Source: an uncultured Muribaculaceae bacterium
Lineage (GTDB): Bacteria > Bacteroidota > Bacteroidia > Bacteroidales > Muribaculaceae
Assembly: GCA_947176745.1 (NCBI GenBank)
Contig: CAMWRV010000021.1
Span: 1 to 42,718, forward strand
Direction: 5' to 3'
Length of the DNA: 42,718 bases
Of this stretch, positions 27,523 to 35,551 are shown one piece after another. Positions within the stretch are counted from its first letter, which is position 1. Each line of letters opens with the position of its first letter. A model generated the notes under the pieces. It was not told where the DNA came from. It did not search any database and saw only the letters and a list, made by a program, of their open reading frames with translations. The position numbers and the translations under genes are program-made.

Positions 27523-28467
27523 TTACAGTTCAAGAAAATAACGGTTGTAGACAGTTCCTCCGGCTCCATAGGAACACTTCTGCCGGAGGAGTCCGGAATT
27601 AAGATAACGTCCGTGATCCTCGTTGCATATGCCGAAATCGAAGAAATTTCGCGAGGCATATCGCTCTGTCATGAGCCAATGAAACAGTGGAGTGAGCAGA
27701 TTGAGCCGTCTCCCCTCCGAGGTCGTGGCGATATACTGGGCATGCGCCACCGTGCCGGTGTCGTAGACACACACCGCCGCATGGGGCACACCCTCAAGAT
27801 ATGTGGCGAAGAAACGGATATTGTCGGGAAATGACTCTGAAAGCATTTTCATTTCCGATGCCGAATGGACAGGAACCGTATCATGTCTTTCTCTCAGACA
27901 ATCGGAAAGGATATCCATAAACACGTCAATGTCGGTCATCTCGGCCGTCTCGACCGGAAGTCTGAGTGCCTTTGCCAGATGACGACGCTGCTGCTGGTTG
28001 AAAGCGGGAGGGATGCGCAGATCGACGGCAGCGCTGAGATTGCACTCCGACAGTCGCGCGCCGAGCCTGAAAAGGGCATATTCATCCTCTTGCGACGGGC
28101 GCGTGCAGTAGATATGAGGAACCGTCTTGTAATCAAGAGCCTTTATCCCGGCTGAACGCCACACCGCGCATGCCTCCGTGAATATATCGAGAAGACCGGA
28201 GCCGTCGAGGTGGGCGGATGGTAAAATCCATCCGCCATATGTGAGGCCGCCATGGGAATGCAGGGTACCGTCGGAGGTCAGATTGGCCGGCAAGAGAGCC
28301 ATCAGTCTGTTCTCCTTGTATGCCATCCAGGAGCAGTCGGAGAACCGATCGGAATGATAATCCATATATGCGCGCATGAAAAGAAACGTGCCGTTGCGCG
28401 AGCGTCCGACAAACTCGTCCCACTCGCGGCGCATTGACTCATGATACCTTATTATCCTGTATTCCAT
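27523..28467 (-). CDS. GNAT/FemAB-like acyl- or aminoacyl-transferase
   Basis: The 314-residue protein begins MEYRIIRYHESMRREWDEFV and has the pattern of the GNAT/FemAB-like proteins common in Bacteroidota: an N-terminal half with NGTFLFMRAYMDYHSDRF and a C-terminal acetyltransferase-like half with AVCVYDTGTVAHAQYIATTSEGR and FDFGICNEDHGRYLNSGL. The start at 28467 lies 8 bp after the stop of the EnvC-like gene, so it is probably the last gene of the leftward operon. Members may transfer an acyl or aminoacyl group to a cell-envelope precursor; the substrate is unknown. An upstream in-frame start at 28521 would overlap the previous gene and is less likely. Confidence 0.7.
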   Translation of the reverse strand: MEYRIIRYHESMRREWDEFVGRSRNGTFLFMRAYMDYHSDRFSDCSWMAYKENRLMALLPANLTSDGTLHSHGGLTYGGWILPSAHLDGSGLLDIFTEACAVWRSAGIKALDYKTVPHIYCTRPSQEDEYALFRLGARLSECNLSAAVDLRIPPAFNQQQRRHLAKALRLPVETAEMTDIDVFMDILSDCLRERHDTVPVHSASEMKMLSESFPDNIRFFATYLEGVPHAAVCVYDTGTVAHAQYIATTSEGRRLNLLTPLFHWLMTERYASRNFFDFGICNEDHGRYLNSGLLRQKCSYGAGGTVYNRYFLEL

Positions 28468-28475
28468 GACGTGTC

Positions 28476-30179
28476 CTACTTTATCCAGCCGAGCGGATCC
28501 ATCTTGTCGCGGTTTTTCCACACCTCAAAGTGGATCAGACTGTGCGACGGATCTTCCTCATCGGGAGCAAGGCGGCCGAGCGACTGCCCCTGCTTCACCA
28601 CATCTCCGACGCTCACTCCGGCCTGCGCGATATTGCCGTAGACAGTATAATACCCTCCATGACTGACGATCACGACAGTCGAATAGCCGGGTATCATATA
28701 CACACCCGAGACTTTTCCTGCATATACGGCCAGAGCCGAGGCACCGGCGGAAACCTCGGCGTCGATACCTGGATTGTCATATGTCACGTCGGGCAGGTCG
28801 GGCAGCGAATGCTTGCCGAAGCGGCTTGTGACGCGGAATGAGCCGGCCACCGGACGTGGCAACGAGCCCTTCATGCTCTCAAAGCCGCCCGATTGCGCCG
28901 TACTGCGCGAAGCGGCTGCCTTATCGCCCGATTTCGCGGATGTGCCGCCTGAAGTGGCGGACTCGGATGACTGCTGCGATTTGGGACGACGGCGGCGGGC
29001 TTCGGCATACGCCTCCTTGCCCGTGGATGATTTCTTGCCGGAAGCCGTCTTGCTCTTGTCAGTTCCGCTCTTTTTGGGAGTATCGCTCTTTTTGGGAGTC
29101 TGCTTCTTTGACTGAGCTTTGTTTTCCTGCTTGCTTTTCGAGCCATCGGCAGATTCTGTCGCGTCTCCGGCTTTTGCCGGACTTTCAGCCAGCAGTCGCT
29201 CACGCTCCTGTCTTTCGCGCTCGATGCGCTCGGCTTCGGCTTTCTCGCGGGCCGCGCGTTCGGCCTCAGCCTTCTCGCGGGCACGACGCTCTGCCTCCGC
29301 CTTTCTCTGCTCCTCGGCTATGAGAGCCGCCACACGCCCCTTGAGCGCATTGACCTCCGCCTGCTTTTTGGCGAGATGGGAATTGAGGGCCTGACCGTTT
29401 TTCTTGAGCTCGACCACAATGGCGTCCTGACGCGAATATTGCGCCTGGAGTTCATTGCGGGCCTTCACCTCGGCGGCAAGGGCCCGGTCATGCATGGTTT
29501 TGGTCTGAGCCAGACGGTCGGTCTGATTGCGGAGCGACTTGACTTTAGCGTCGATCTCCTTGGTCTTACGATCGCGCCAGTCGGAAAACTGACGAAGATA
29601 GCGCATACGGCGCAAAGCCTCGTTGAAACTTCCCGATGAGAAGATGAACGCGAGCATCGACTTTTCCTTGCGGCGCGCGCGCATTTTCTTGACAGCCTCA
29701 AGATAGCCGGCACGCATCGATGCGAGACTTTTCTCTTCAGCCGCTATCTGCGACTGAAGACCGCCGATCTGCTTCTGGAGTGCCGTCACCTTTCCACTGG
29801 TCTCGGCCACTTTGCGGCGACTGTCGTCTATGTCGCCCTCCAGCTTACCGAGTTCGCTGAGATTCCGGCGTACAGCAGCATCGTTTTCCTTGATCTGCTG
29901 ACGGGTCTGTGTAATTTCCTTCTGTGCGGCCTCCTGCCGGCGGCGCACATCGGCTGCCGTCTCTTTTGGAGTGGATGCTTTGCCGCTCTTCGCGGTTTTC
30001 TTCTTGCCGGCTGTAGCACCGGCCTGCTTCTTCTTTGCCGACGCTCCCTTTTTCGAAGGGGTTTTCGCAGTCGCTGAAGCCGAGGTCTTAGCAGCAGTCT
30101 TGCCTGCGGCCGATCCTGATGCAGGAACCGCGACCGCCAGCAGGAAGGCTGTCATGATTATAATCGAGAATCTTTTCAT
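28476..30179 (-). CDS. EnvC-like murein hydrolase activator with degenerate M23 domain
   Basis: The 567-residue periplasmic protein has a signal peptide (1-24), a Lys/Ala/Thr-rich segment (25-75), a coiled coil (about 75-330), a Lys/Ser-rich linker (330-440) and a LytM/M23 domain (445-567). The usual HLHFE zinc motif reads LIHFE, so one ligand is lost, as in EnvC-type activators that switch on amidases rather than cut peptidoglycan. The coiled coil ends in 10-residue AEAERxAREK repeats, and the linker gene segment at 29067-29102 has two 18-bp tandem copies. Order with dut, TPR and DUF4292 genes is conserved in Bacteroidota. The partner amidase is not encoded here. Confidence 0.85.
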   Translation of the reverse strand: MKRFSIIIMTAFLLAVAVPASGSAAGKTAAKTSASATAKTPSKKGASAKKKQAGATAGKKKTAKSGKASTPKETAADVRRRQEAAQKEITQTRQQIKENDAAVRRNLSELGKLEGDIDDSRRKVAETSGKVTALQKQIGGLQSQIAAEEKSLASMRAGYLEAVKKMRARRKEKSMLAFIFSSGSFNEALRRMRYLRQFSDWRDRKTKEIDAKVKSLRNQTDRLAQTKTMHDRALAAEVKARNELQAQYSRQDAIVVELKKNGQALNSHLAKKQAEVNALKGRVAALIAEEQRKAEAERRAREKAEAERAAREKAEAERIERERQERERLLAESPAKAGDATESADGSKSKQENKAQSKKQTPKKSDTPKKSGTDKSKTASGKKSSTGKEAYAEARRRRPKSQQSSESATSGGTSAKSGDKAAASRSTAQSGGFESMKGSLPRPVAGSFRVTSRFGKHSLPDLPDVTYDNPGIDAEVSAGASALAVYAGKVSGVYMIPGYSTVVIVSHGGYYTVYGNIAQAGVSVGDVVKQGQSLGRLAPDEEDPSHSLIHFEVWKNRDKMDPLGWIK

Positions 30180-30205
30180 TTGTCAGGGCTGATCGTAAAT
30201 ACGGG

Positions 30206-30967
30206 TCATTTCGAGATGGACCCGATAAATTCCTTGAGTCCGACTTTGGTGTAATTGCCGAGTCTGACGGGCGACATTTCGGTTCCGCCCCATTTCACGG
30301 AGGTGAACTCAAGCGTGGCCTCGGTCTTTTTGCCGCTGCTGCGGTCAAGGGTGATGTCGAGTTGTTCGCCGCGTCCCGGATAGGAATACTCTATGGTGAG
30401 GGAGCCTTTGCCGGGCACCGCCCCCATCATGGCGAGTGTACGCCCGGCGGGGCTGACCAGATAGCCGTAGTTGAAAGGGAGCGTGCCGGGATCTGTCTGC
30501 GGCACAAGGACCCAGTTCCCCTCGCCGTCATCCTCTACATCTACGGTCGCACCGTTTTCCGCATCGAGTTCTCCAGAACCCAGGACCGCCACTCTTGCCA
30601 GAAAGACACTCTGCAGGTCAGACAGCACAGATGGCCACAACTCGAACAGGCTCGCGGCAGGTTCGGAGCAGTAGACACGCCGCATCTTATTGACAGCAAG
30701 GACTTCGTCGCGGGTCACATTTATGCGGCCCACCTCACCGAGCAGCGGAGCACGCACCGAGATCTGAAGCAGCGAATCGCGCACCATATACATTTTGACC
30801 GTAGGCGACAGCGGCAACTTGTCGCATTTGAGCCGTCCGCTGAATTCCGCAGACTGCCACGGCACATAACTTTCCACAATATCGTCGACAACGGCATCAA
30901 AACCCTGCGCGACAGCGGAAAGCGACAAAGCCACAGCGGTGATGACCGCAAATAAAAGTCTTTTCAT
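30206..30967 (-). CDS. DUF4292 family envelope protein
   Basis: The 253-residue protein has a signal peptide (MKRLLFAVITAVALSLSAVA) and the features of DUF4292: SAEFSGRLKCD near residue 40, VRAPLLGEVGRINVTRDEV and the C-terminal IEYSYPGRGEQLDITL. DUF4292 is predicted to adopt a LolB/LppX-like lipid-binding fold, which suggests a periplasmic or outer-membrane carrier role, not proven. Many relatives are lipoproteins; this one has no Cys at the signal cleavage site. Its ATG overlaps the stop of the TPR gene by 4 bp (ATGA), and the EnvC-like gene starts 26 bp after its stop. Confidence 0.8.
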   Translation of the reverse strand: MKRLLFAVITAVALSLSAVAQGFDAVVDDIVESYVPWQSAEFSGRLKCDKLPLSPTVKMYMVRDSLLQISVRAPLLGEVGRINVTRDEVLAVNKMRRVYCSEPAASLFELWPSVLSDLQSVFLARVAVLGSGELDAENGATVDVEDDGEGNWVLVPQTDPGTLPFNYGYLVSPAGRTLAMMGAVPGKGSLTIEYSYPGRGEQLDITLDRSSGKKTEATLEFTSVKWGGTEMSPVRLGNYTKVGLKEFIGSISK

Positions 30968-32913
30968 TTCTTATGATCTGTTACCTGTTGTCCTGCATCG
31001 GCATCACCTGCGTCCGGTGCCGGAGAGACTGTCATTTCCTTAATTTTAGGTTCTGCTTCCTTTATTTTCGACAAAGTGAGGAGATAAGACTCTTCGTCTG
31101 TCTCCTTATGTTCCTCCTGTATCGCCACCGCTTCGCGCCATGCCTCGACAGCCTCTCCGAGCCGGCCGTTGCGGGCAAGTATGTCACCGAGATGGTCATA
31201 AAGTTCAGCCGACCGATAGCCCTCTTTCTTCGATTCCTCAAGAGCCCTGCGCTGCACCTCCTCCGCTTTTTCATAATTGCCGAGAAGATAGTTTATCCAC
31301 GCATAAGTGTCGAGATATGTAGGATTGTCGGCATCCGCTCCCGATATGGACCGTTCGCTAAGTGCGAGAGCCTTGTCAAGGTCGCCGCCTCCGGTGCTCA
31401 GGAAATAGGCGTAGTTGTTGAGAGCCATGGCATTGGATGAATCGAGTGTTATGGCATTGTCGTATGCGCGGTATGCTCTTTCCGGTTCACCTCCCGACTG
31501 ATACACGTCGCCGAGCGAAGTGAACAGTCGGCTCAGCATGTCGAGCTGGGCCATCGTTATGTCCGGACGCACGTCGCGCAGAGTCAGCAGACTGTCGGTC
31601 TGGAGCCCCGGCTGGATCGAATCTATCATCTCGCGGTATACACCTGACGCTATGTCATATCTTTTGGCCATCTGCGCCACCGAGGCATAATACATCTTGA
31701 GATTGCCGTCGGGCACGATATGCGATTTAGCTTTCTCGTATGTATCAAGACTTCTATCGGGATCGCCGCCGGCGGCCTGATAGGTCATGAGCTGACCCCA
31801 GTAAACGGAGTTTGTAGGGTCAAGGTCGAGAGCGTATGAGATCTGCTCCTCGGCATCCTTGAAATCCTGCTTTGCGGCACTGTACCGGGCGGCGAGGTCG
31901 AGCACCCTCGGCTCATGGGGATACTGGTTGTGAAGCACGGAGAAAAGATGGTCTCCCCTTTGAGTGTCACCGCTGTCGGTCATGAGCGTATGGAGATACT
32001 GGGCCACAAGATCCGACTTCTGATCGATGTCGAGATCTTCTGTCAGCAACACCTCATACATCTTGTTATCGTAGGCCGTCGAATCGCCGGTCTGCTGATA
32101 ATAGCCGGCAAGAGCCAGCTTGGCCGCTCCTGACTCGGGATCGAGCATTTCCGCCTCCTTGTAATATATGAGAGCCGAATCGGGCATGGAGATTATGTCG
32201 AACACATTTCCTTTCAGAATCCGATAGGCAGGCGAGACGGGATCAGTGGCCACAAGACGCGACACCTCGCGAATCGCACCGACCGTATCCTTATCGGCAA
32301 GCAGGAATGAGAGTTTGCGCGTCGTGACCTGAGGCTGCAGTCCCTCTGCCTTCTCATAGCGGTCGATCGAACCGATGGCGTTGTGCAAGTCGCCTGCACG
32401 GGCGTAGACTTCCGAAAGCTGCATGAGAATGCCAGTGGTGGCCGGGTGATAGCCATAGGCCCGCTCAAGAACGCGCACAGCCTCATCGGTGTGTCCGAGC
32501 TGGCCGGCCACATATCCGTAATACTGCGACTCATAGACATCTTCGGGATACTTGTCGACATACTGCCTGAGCATCGACAGAGAGCGGTCAAGCTCGACGT
32601 CGCTCTGCAGCGTGTCGAGTCCTATAGAGAGTCTTCGCGTGCCGAAAGCCGAAGCCGCCTCCTCATAGCCGGGATCGGCTGCATATGCCTTCTTGAAATA
32701 CTCATAGGCCGCGTCCTCATGTCCCTGCGCCTGCTCGACAATTCCGGCCGAATAGTAGTAGGATGCCTTGGCGCGTGAAGCTCCGGCAGCCTCGCGCGGA
32801 CGTGAAGCGTCCGGTCCCGAGGCTGTCGCCATAATGACCGCCGCGAGAATCAATCCGAACAGAATCAGCATCTTCGGAAGGCGGCCTGTTTTTGTTCTTT
32901 TCTCCAATTTCAA
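30964..32913 (-). CDS. tetratricopeptide-repeat envelope protein
   Basis: The 649-residue protein consists mostly of TPR units from about residue 48 to 610 (for example YYYSAGIVEQAQGHEDAAYEYFKKAYAADPGYEEA and the closing YLLGNYEKAEEVQRRALEES). A hydrophobic segment at 15-33 is a signal peptide or anchor. No ATG exists at the first position: the frame opens with TTG at 32913, giving a Lys/Arg-rich n-region, or with ATG at 32871, giving an uncharged one; I prefer the TTG. It lies 21 bp after dut. TPR proteins at this place in Bacteroidota operons are scaffolds of unknown partners. Confidence 0.82.
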   Translation of the reverse strand: MKLEKRTKTGRLPKMLILFGLILAAVIMATASGPDASRPREAAGASRAKASYYYSAGIVEQAQGHEDAAYEYFKKAYAADPGYEEAASAFGTRRLSIGLDTLQSDVELDRSLSMLRQYVDKYPEDVYESQYYGYVAGQLGHTDEAVRVLERAYGYHPATTGILMQLSEVYARAGDLHNAIGSIDRYEKAEGLQPQVTTRKLSFLLADKDTVGAIREVSRLVATDPVSPAYRILKGNVFDIISMPDSALIYYKEAEMLDPESGAAKLALAGYYQQTGDSTAYDNKMYEVLLTEDLDIDQKSDLVAQYLHTLMTDSGDTQRGDHLFSVLHNQYPHEPRVLDLAARYSAAKQDFKDAEEQISYALDLDPTNSVYWGQLMTYQAAGGDPDRSLDTYEKAKSHIVPDGNLKMYYASVAQMAKRYDIASGVYREMIDSIQPGLQTDSLLTLRDVRPDITMAQLDMLSRLFTSLGDVYQSGGEPERAYRAYDNAITLDSSNAMALNNYAYFLSTGGGDLDKALALSERSISGADADNPTYLDTYAWINYLLGNYEKAEEVQRRALEESKKEGYRSAELYDHLGDILARNGRLGEAVEAWREAVAIQEEHKETDEESYLLTLSKIKEAEPKIKEMTVSPAPDAGDADAGQQVTDHKK

Positions 32914-32934
32914 CAGTTTTATCAGGGATGGGGC

Positions 32935-33381
32935 TTAATTTATTCCGGTGTGGCCGAAGGCCCCGTCTTCACGTCTGGTCCGGTCGAGTTCGCCGGTTTC
33001 CTCCCATGTAACATGAGAATACTGCTTGACCACCATCTGGCATATGCGGTCGCCGTCGTTGACGGTGAAGTCGTTCTCGCCGAGGTTTATCAGTATGATA
33101 CCGATCTCGCCGCGGTAGTCGGCGTCGATGGTTCCGGGAGTGTTCGCTATTGTTATGCCGTAATTGAGAGCCATTCCGCTTCTGGGGCGGATCTGGCATT
33201 CATAGCCCGATGGAAGCTGAATGTACAGACCTGTCGGTATCAGAGCCCGCTGCAGAGGCTTCAGAGTCACCGGTCCATCCGGAAGATATGCCCTGACATC
33301 CATTCCGGCTGCCTCGAATGTACCGTAGGCCGGAAGCGGATGGTGGCTGCGGTTGATAACTTTTATTTTGACTTTGTCCAT
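32935..33381 (-). CDS. dut: dUTP diphosphatase
   Basis: The 148-residue trimeric dUTPase converts dUTP to dUMP and keeps uracil out of DNA. All five motifs are present: AAGMDVRA (I), PRSGMAL (II), NTPGTIDADYRGEIG (III), GDRICQMVV (IV) and the C-terminal R-x-x-G-AFGHTG (V, usually GFGSTG). It is the first gene of the leftward operon. A 16-bp palindrome lies 22 bp before the start. No clear TAnnTTTG promoter was found in the 70 bp upstream. Confidence 0.95.
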   Translation of the reverse strand: MDKVKIKVINRSHHPLPAYGTFEAAGMDVRAYLPDGPVTLKPLQRALIPTGLYIQLPSGYECQIRPRSGMALNYGITIANTPGTIDADYRGEIGIILINLGENDFTVNDGDRICQMVVKQYSHVTWEETGELDRTRREDGAFGHTGIN

Positions 33382-33388
33382 ATCTTGA

Positions 33389-33420
33389 GTTGTCTTGAGT
33401 CATTTGTCTTATAAGACAAC
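33389..33420. promoter_or_regulatory. palindromic operator-like cluster before dut
   Basis: TTGTCTTATAAGACAA at 33404-33419 is a perfect 16-bp palindrome. A third half-site TTGTCTT lies at 33390-33396, 14 bp from the first. The cluster is 8-38 bp upstream of the dut start, where a repressor could block initiation. The binding protein is unknown. Confidence 0.5.
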
Positions 33421-33443
33421 GCCGGGCGGGGGGCGGTTGTTAT

Positions 33444-33479
33444 AAAAAAATATGGCTGTCCTTTGAAAAGACAGCCATT
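33444..33479 (-). terminator. intrinsic terminator of the ferredoxin gene
   Basis: ATGGCTGTC (33452-33460) and GACAGCCAT (33470-33478) form a perfect 9-bp stem. Read leftward it is followed by a run of T (A at 33444-33450 on the plus strand). It separates the ferredoxin gene from dut. Confidence 0.85.
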
Positions 33480-33499
33480 ATTTCCGTCGACATCCGGTG

Positions 33500-33667
33500 T
33501 CAGCCCTCCTCGATAGCGTCGTTGGGGCATACAGATGCGCAGCTGCCGCAGCTGATGCATGTGTCGGGATCGATCTTGTAGATATCGCCTGCTGAGATTG
33601 CCTCTACCGGGCATACAGACTCGCATGTGCCGCATGCGATACATCTGTCAGTAATTACGTAAGCCAT
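33500..33667 (-). CDS. 2[4Fe-4S] ferredoxin
   Basis: The 55-residue protein starts MAYVITDRCIACG and ends CPNDAIEEG. It has two CxxCxxCxxxCP motifs (CIACGTCESVCP and CISCGSCASVCP), which bind two [4Fe-4S] clusters of the clostridial type. Its length is normal for this family. It is an electron carrier for anaerobic redox enzymes such as pyruvate:ferredoxin oxidoreductase; no partner enzyme is encoded nearby. It has its own promoter and terminator, so it is a single-gene unit. Confidence 0.95.
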   Translation of the reverse strand: MAYVITDRCIACGTCESVCPVEAISAGDIYKIDPDTCISCGSCASVCPNDAIEEG

Positions 33668-33707
33668 GATTTTTAAGTTTAGATTTGGTTTAAAAAGATA
33701 TTTCGTA

Positions 33708-33738
33708 CAAAATTAAGCCTATTTCTTCATTCTTCCAA
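33708..33738 (-). promoter_or_regulatory. promoter of the ferredoxin gene
   Basis: Read leftward, TAATTTTG (33715-33708) is a perfect -7 element and TTG (33738-33736) lies 20 bp upstream. The predicted leader is about 35 nt. Confidence 0.75.
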
Positions 33739-33769
33739 CTGTCGGATGCAATTTATTTCGACTTTTTTT

Positions 33770-33777
33770 TAATTTTG
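33770..33777 (+). promoter_or_regulatory. -7 element before the glycosyltransferase gene
   Basis: TAATTTTG is a perfect -7 match 22 bp before the ATG at 33800. No clear -33 TTTG was found at the usual distance. It is divergent from the ferredoxin promoter. Confidence 0.55.
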
Positions 33778-33799
33778 TAGAAAAATCAAGAGAAAGCAT

Positions 33800-34540
33800 A
33801 TGGAAAAACAGCCCCTCATATCGATAATAACGATCACTTTCAATGCCGCGCGGACAATCACTCCGACTCTTCTTTCAATAGCCGGACAGACATTCCGCGA
33901 ATTCGAGCATATCATAGTGGACGGCGCATCCGGCGACGAGACTCTTTCTATCGCCCGCAGATTTCCGGATACGCGCATATTGAGTGAGAAAGACAGCGGT
34001 CTCTACGACGCCATGAACAAGGGCATCAGGCTTGCTCGGGGTAAATATCTGCTGTTTCTCAACTCGGGCGACGCATTCCATTCGAAAGATGTTCTGTCCG
34101 CATATGCCTCAAGAGCCGAACGTGGCGACGATATAATCTACGCCGACACCGTGATCGTGGATTCGGCCAGACATATCATCGGCCGCCGTCATCTGACAGC
34201 TCCGGCGTCGCTGACATTCAGATCGTTCGCCAAGGGAATGCTCGTCTGCCATCAGGCCTTCATGGTGCGCAGAGAGATCGCTCCAGACTATGACCTGCGT
34301 TACCGCTTCTCGGCAGATTATGACTGGACCGTGCGGTGCATAAAGAATTCGGACCCGCGCAAATGCACCAATCTCGACATGATAGCCATCGACTATCTTT
34401 CAGACGGGCTGACCGACAAAAACAAGCTCAGATCGCTGCGTGAGCGCTATCGCATCATGACAAGACACTACGGAGCCGCCCGCACACTGGCTAACCACGT
34501 CGGATTCATTTTCCGTGCCATCGGACGGCGCCTGCGGTAA
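33800..34540 (+). CDS. family 2 glycosyltransferase
   Basis: The 246-residue GT-A fold enzyme starts with PLISIITITFNAARTI and has FEHIIVDGASGDET, DSGLYDAMNKGIRLARGKYLLFLNSGD (the sugar-nucleotide and metal site) and an acceptor region with CHQAFMVRREI and FSADYDWTVRC. It matches the WcaA/colanic-acid-type branch of GT2, which adds sugars to surface polysaccharides. There is no polysaccharide cluster around it; the flippase at 26049 is the nearest related gene. Donor and acceptor are not predictable. Confidence 0.88.
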   Translation: MEKQPLISIITITFNAARTITPTLLSIAGQTFREFEHIIVDGASGDETLSIARRFPDTRILSEKDSGLYDAMNKGIRLARGKYLLFLNSGDAFHSKDVLSAYASRAERGDDIIYADTVIVDSARHIIGRRHLTAPASLTFRSFAKGMLVCHQAFMVRREIAPDYDLRYRFSADYDWTVRCIKNSDPRKCTNLDMIAIDYLSDGLTDKNKLRSLRERYRIMTRHYGAARTLANHVGFIFRAIGRRLR

Positions 34541-34621
34541 TCTTACGGCACACGGCCCGGCACCACTCAGGCAGCTTCGGATATCATCAAAAGCTACTCA
34601 CATAAAAAACAGATATTTACA

Positions 34622-34653
34622 TTTGCATTTGGACTAAAAATTTTATATCTTTG
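34622..34653 (+). promoter_or_regulatory. promoter of the Crp/Fnr-family gene
   Basis: TTTG at 34622-34625 and TATCTTTG at 34646-34653 are 20 bp apart. The predicted start near 34660 gives a leader of about 26 nt. Confidence 0.75.
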
Positions 34654-34685
34654 TAACGGATTATAATTCGGGACATTTACGGGAT

Positions 34686-35342
34686 ATGGAAGAACTTAAA
34701 CGACTGCTCAATCTGGAGTGTGACCGCACTCTCGACAGCAAGGAATGGGACTCGCTTTTCAGCCTTGCCACAGAGATCGTGCTGCAGAAGGGCGAAGTCC
34801 TGATAAGTCCGGGAGAAACCAGACCGGATGTCTACATAGTCAAAGAGGGCATTATTCGCGGAGTCGACTTCAACGGCAATCAGGAACGCACATTCTGTTT
34901 CGGGTTGCCCGGCACAATTTTCAACTCAAGATTCTCGTTTTACCGCAAACTCCCGTCTTATTATCAGATCGAGGCCTGTTGCCGCAGCGTTGTTCTCCAG
35001 ATATCGAGAGAAGACTATATCGCGCTCACCGACAGAAGCCATCCGTTCGCAGTCTGGGCTCTGCATTACGCCTGGTATGAACAGTATCTTGAAGAGGACA
35101 GGGAGTCGACAGTCCATAACGGCACAGCCAAAGAACGATACCTGCATATGCTCAAGACTCGACCTATGATCGTAAAAGGAGTCTCGCAACGAGTCCTTGC
35201 CTCCTACCTTGGGGTTACCCCCGAATACCTTTGCCGCGTCAAGGCAAGCATTCTACGAGAAGAACTTAAAGAGAAGAGACTCAGCCTCAAGAACCAAACA
35301 AACAACGGCATCCCGCAACCGACAGACCAAGAAATATCCTGA
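34686..35342 (+). CDS. Crp/Fnr-family transcriptional regulator
   Basis: The 218-residue protein has an N-terminal cyclic-nucleotide-binding-like beta roll (about 25-115; VLQKGEVLISPGE, VYIVKEGIIRG) and a C-terminal helix-turn-helix (about 165-195; VSQRVLASYLGVTPEYLCRVKASI). There are no clustered cysteines of the FNR type, and the phosphate-binding cassette is not conserved, so cAMP binding is unlikely. Such regulators often respond to small molecules or stress in Bacteroidota. The M6 protease gene lies 209 bp downstream with its own -7 element, and could be a target. Confidence 0.85.
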   Translation: MEELKRLLNLECDRTLDSKEWDSLFSLATEIVLQKGEVLISPGETRPDVYIVKEGIIRGVDFNGNQERTFCFGLPGTIFNSRFSFYRKLPSYYQIEACCRSVVLQISREDYIALTDRSHPFAVWALHYAWYEQYLEEDRESTVHNGTAKERYLHMLKTRPMIVKGVSQRVLASYLGVTPEYLCRVKASILREELKEKRLSLKNQTNNGIPQPTDQEIS

Positions 35343-35392
35343 CAGGCGCATATTTCTTAAACTATGTCAATATCCGTTTTTATCCCCGACTA

Positions 35393-35400
35393 TAAATTTG
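35393..35400 (+). promoter_or_regulatory. -7 element before the M6 protease gene
   Basis: TAAATTTG is a perfect -7 match. No TTTG stands at 19-21 bp upstream. The predicted leader is about 145 nt. Confidence 0.5.
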
Positions 35401-35551
35401 TAGCCGGAGACTGACAATATGTCATGTCTTCAACTCCCCATAGACCATTTTGAAAACCATCAGCCGTAAATACCGTAACAAAAGAAGCATTTTGTGAAAG
35501 TGTCCGGATCAAACCGAAAAGAGAACAACAACACAGAGTGAAATAAACAAC

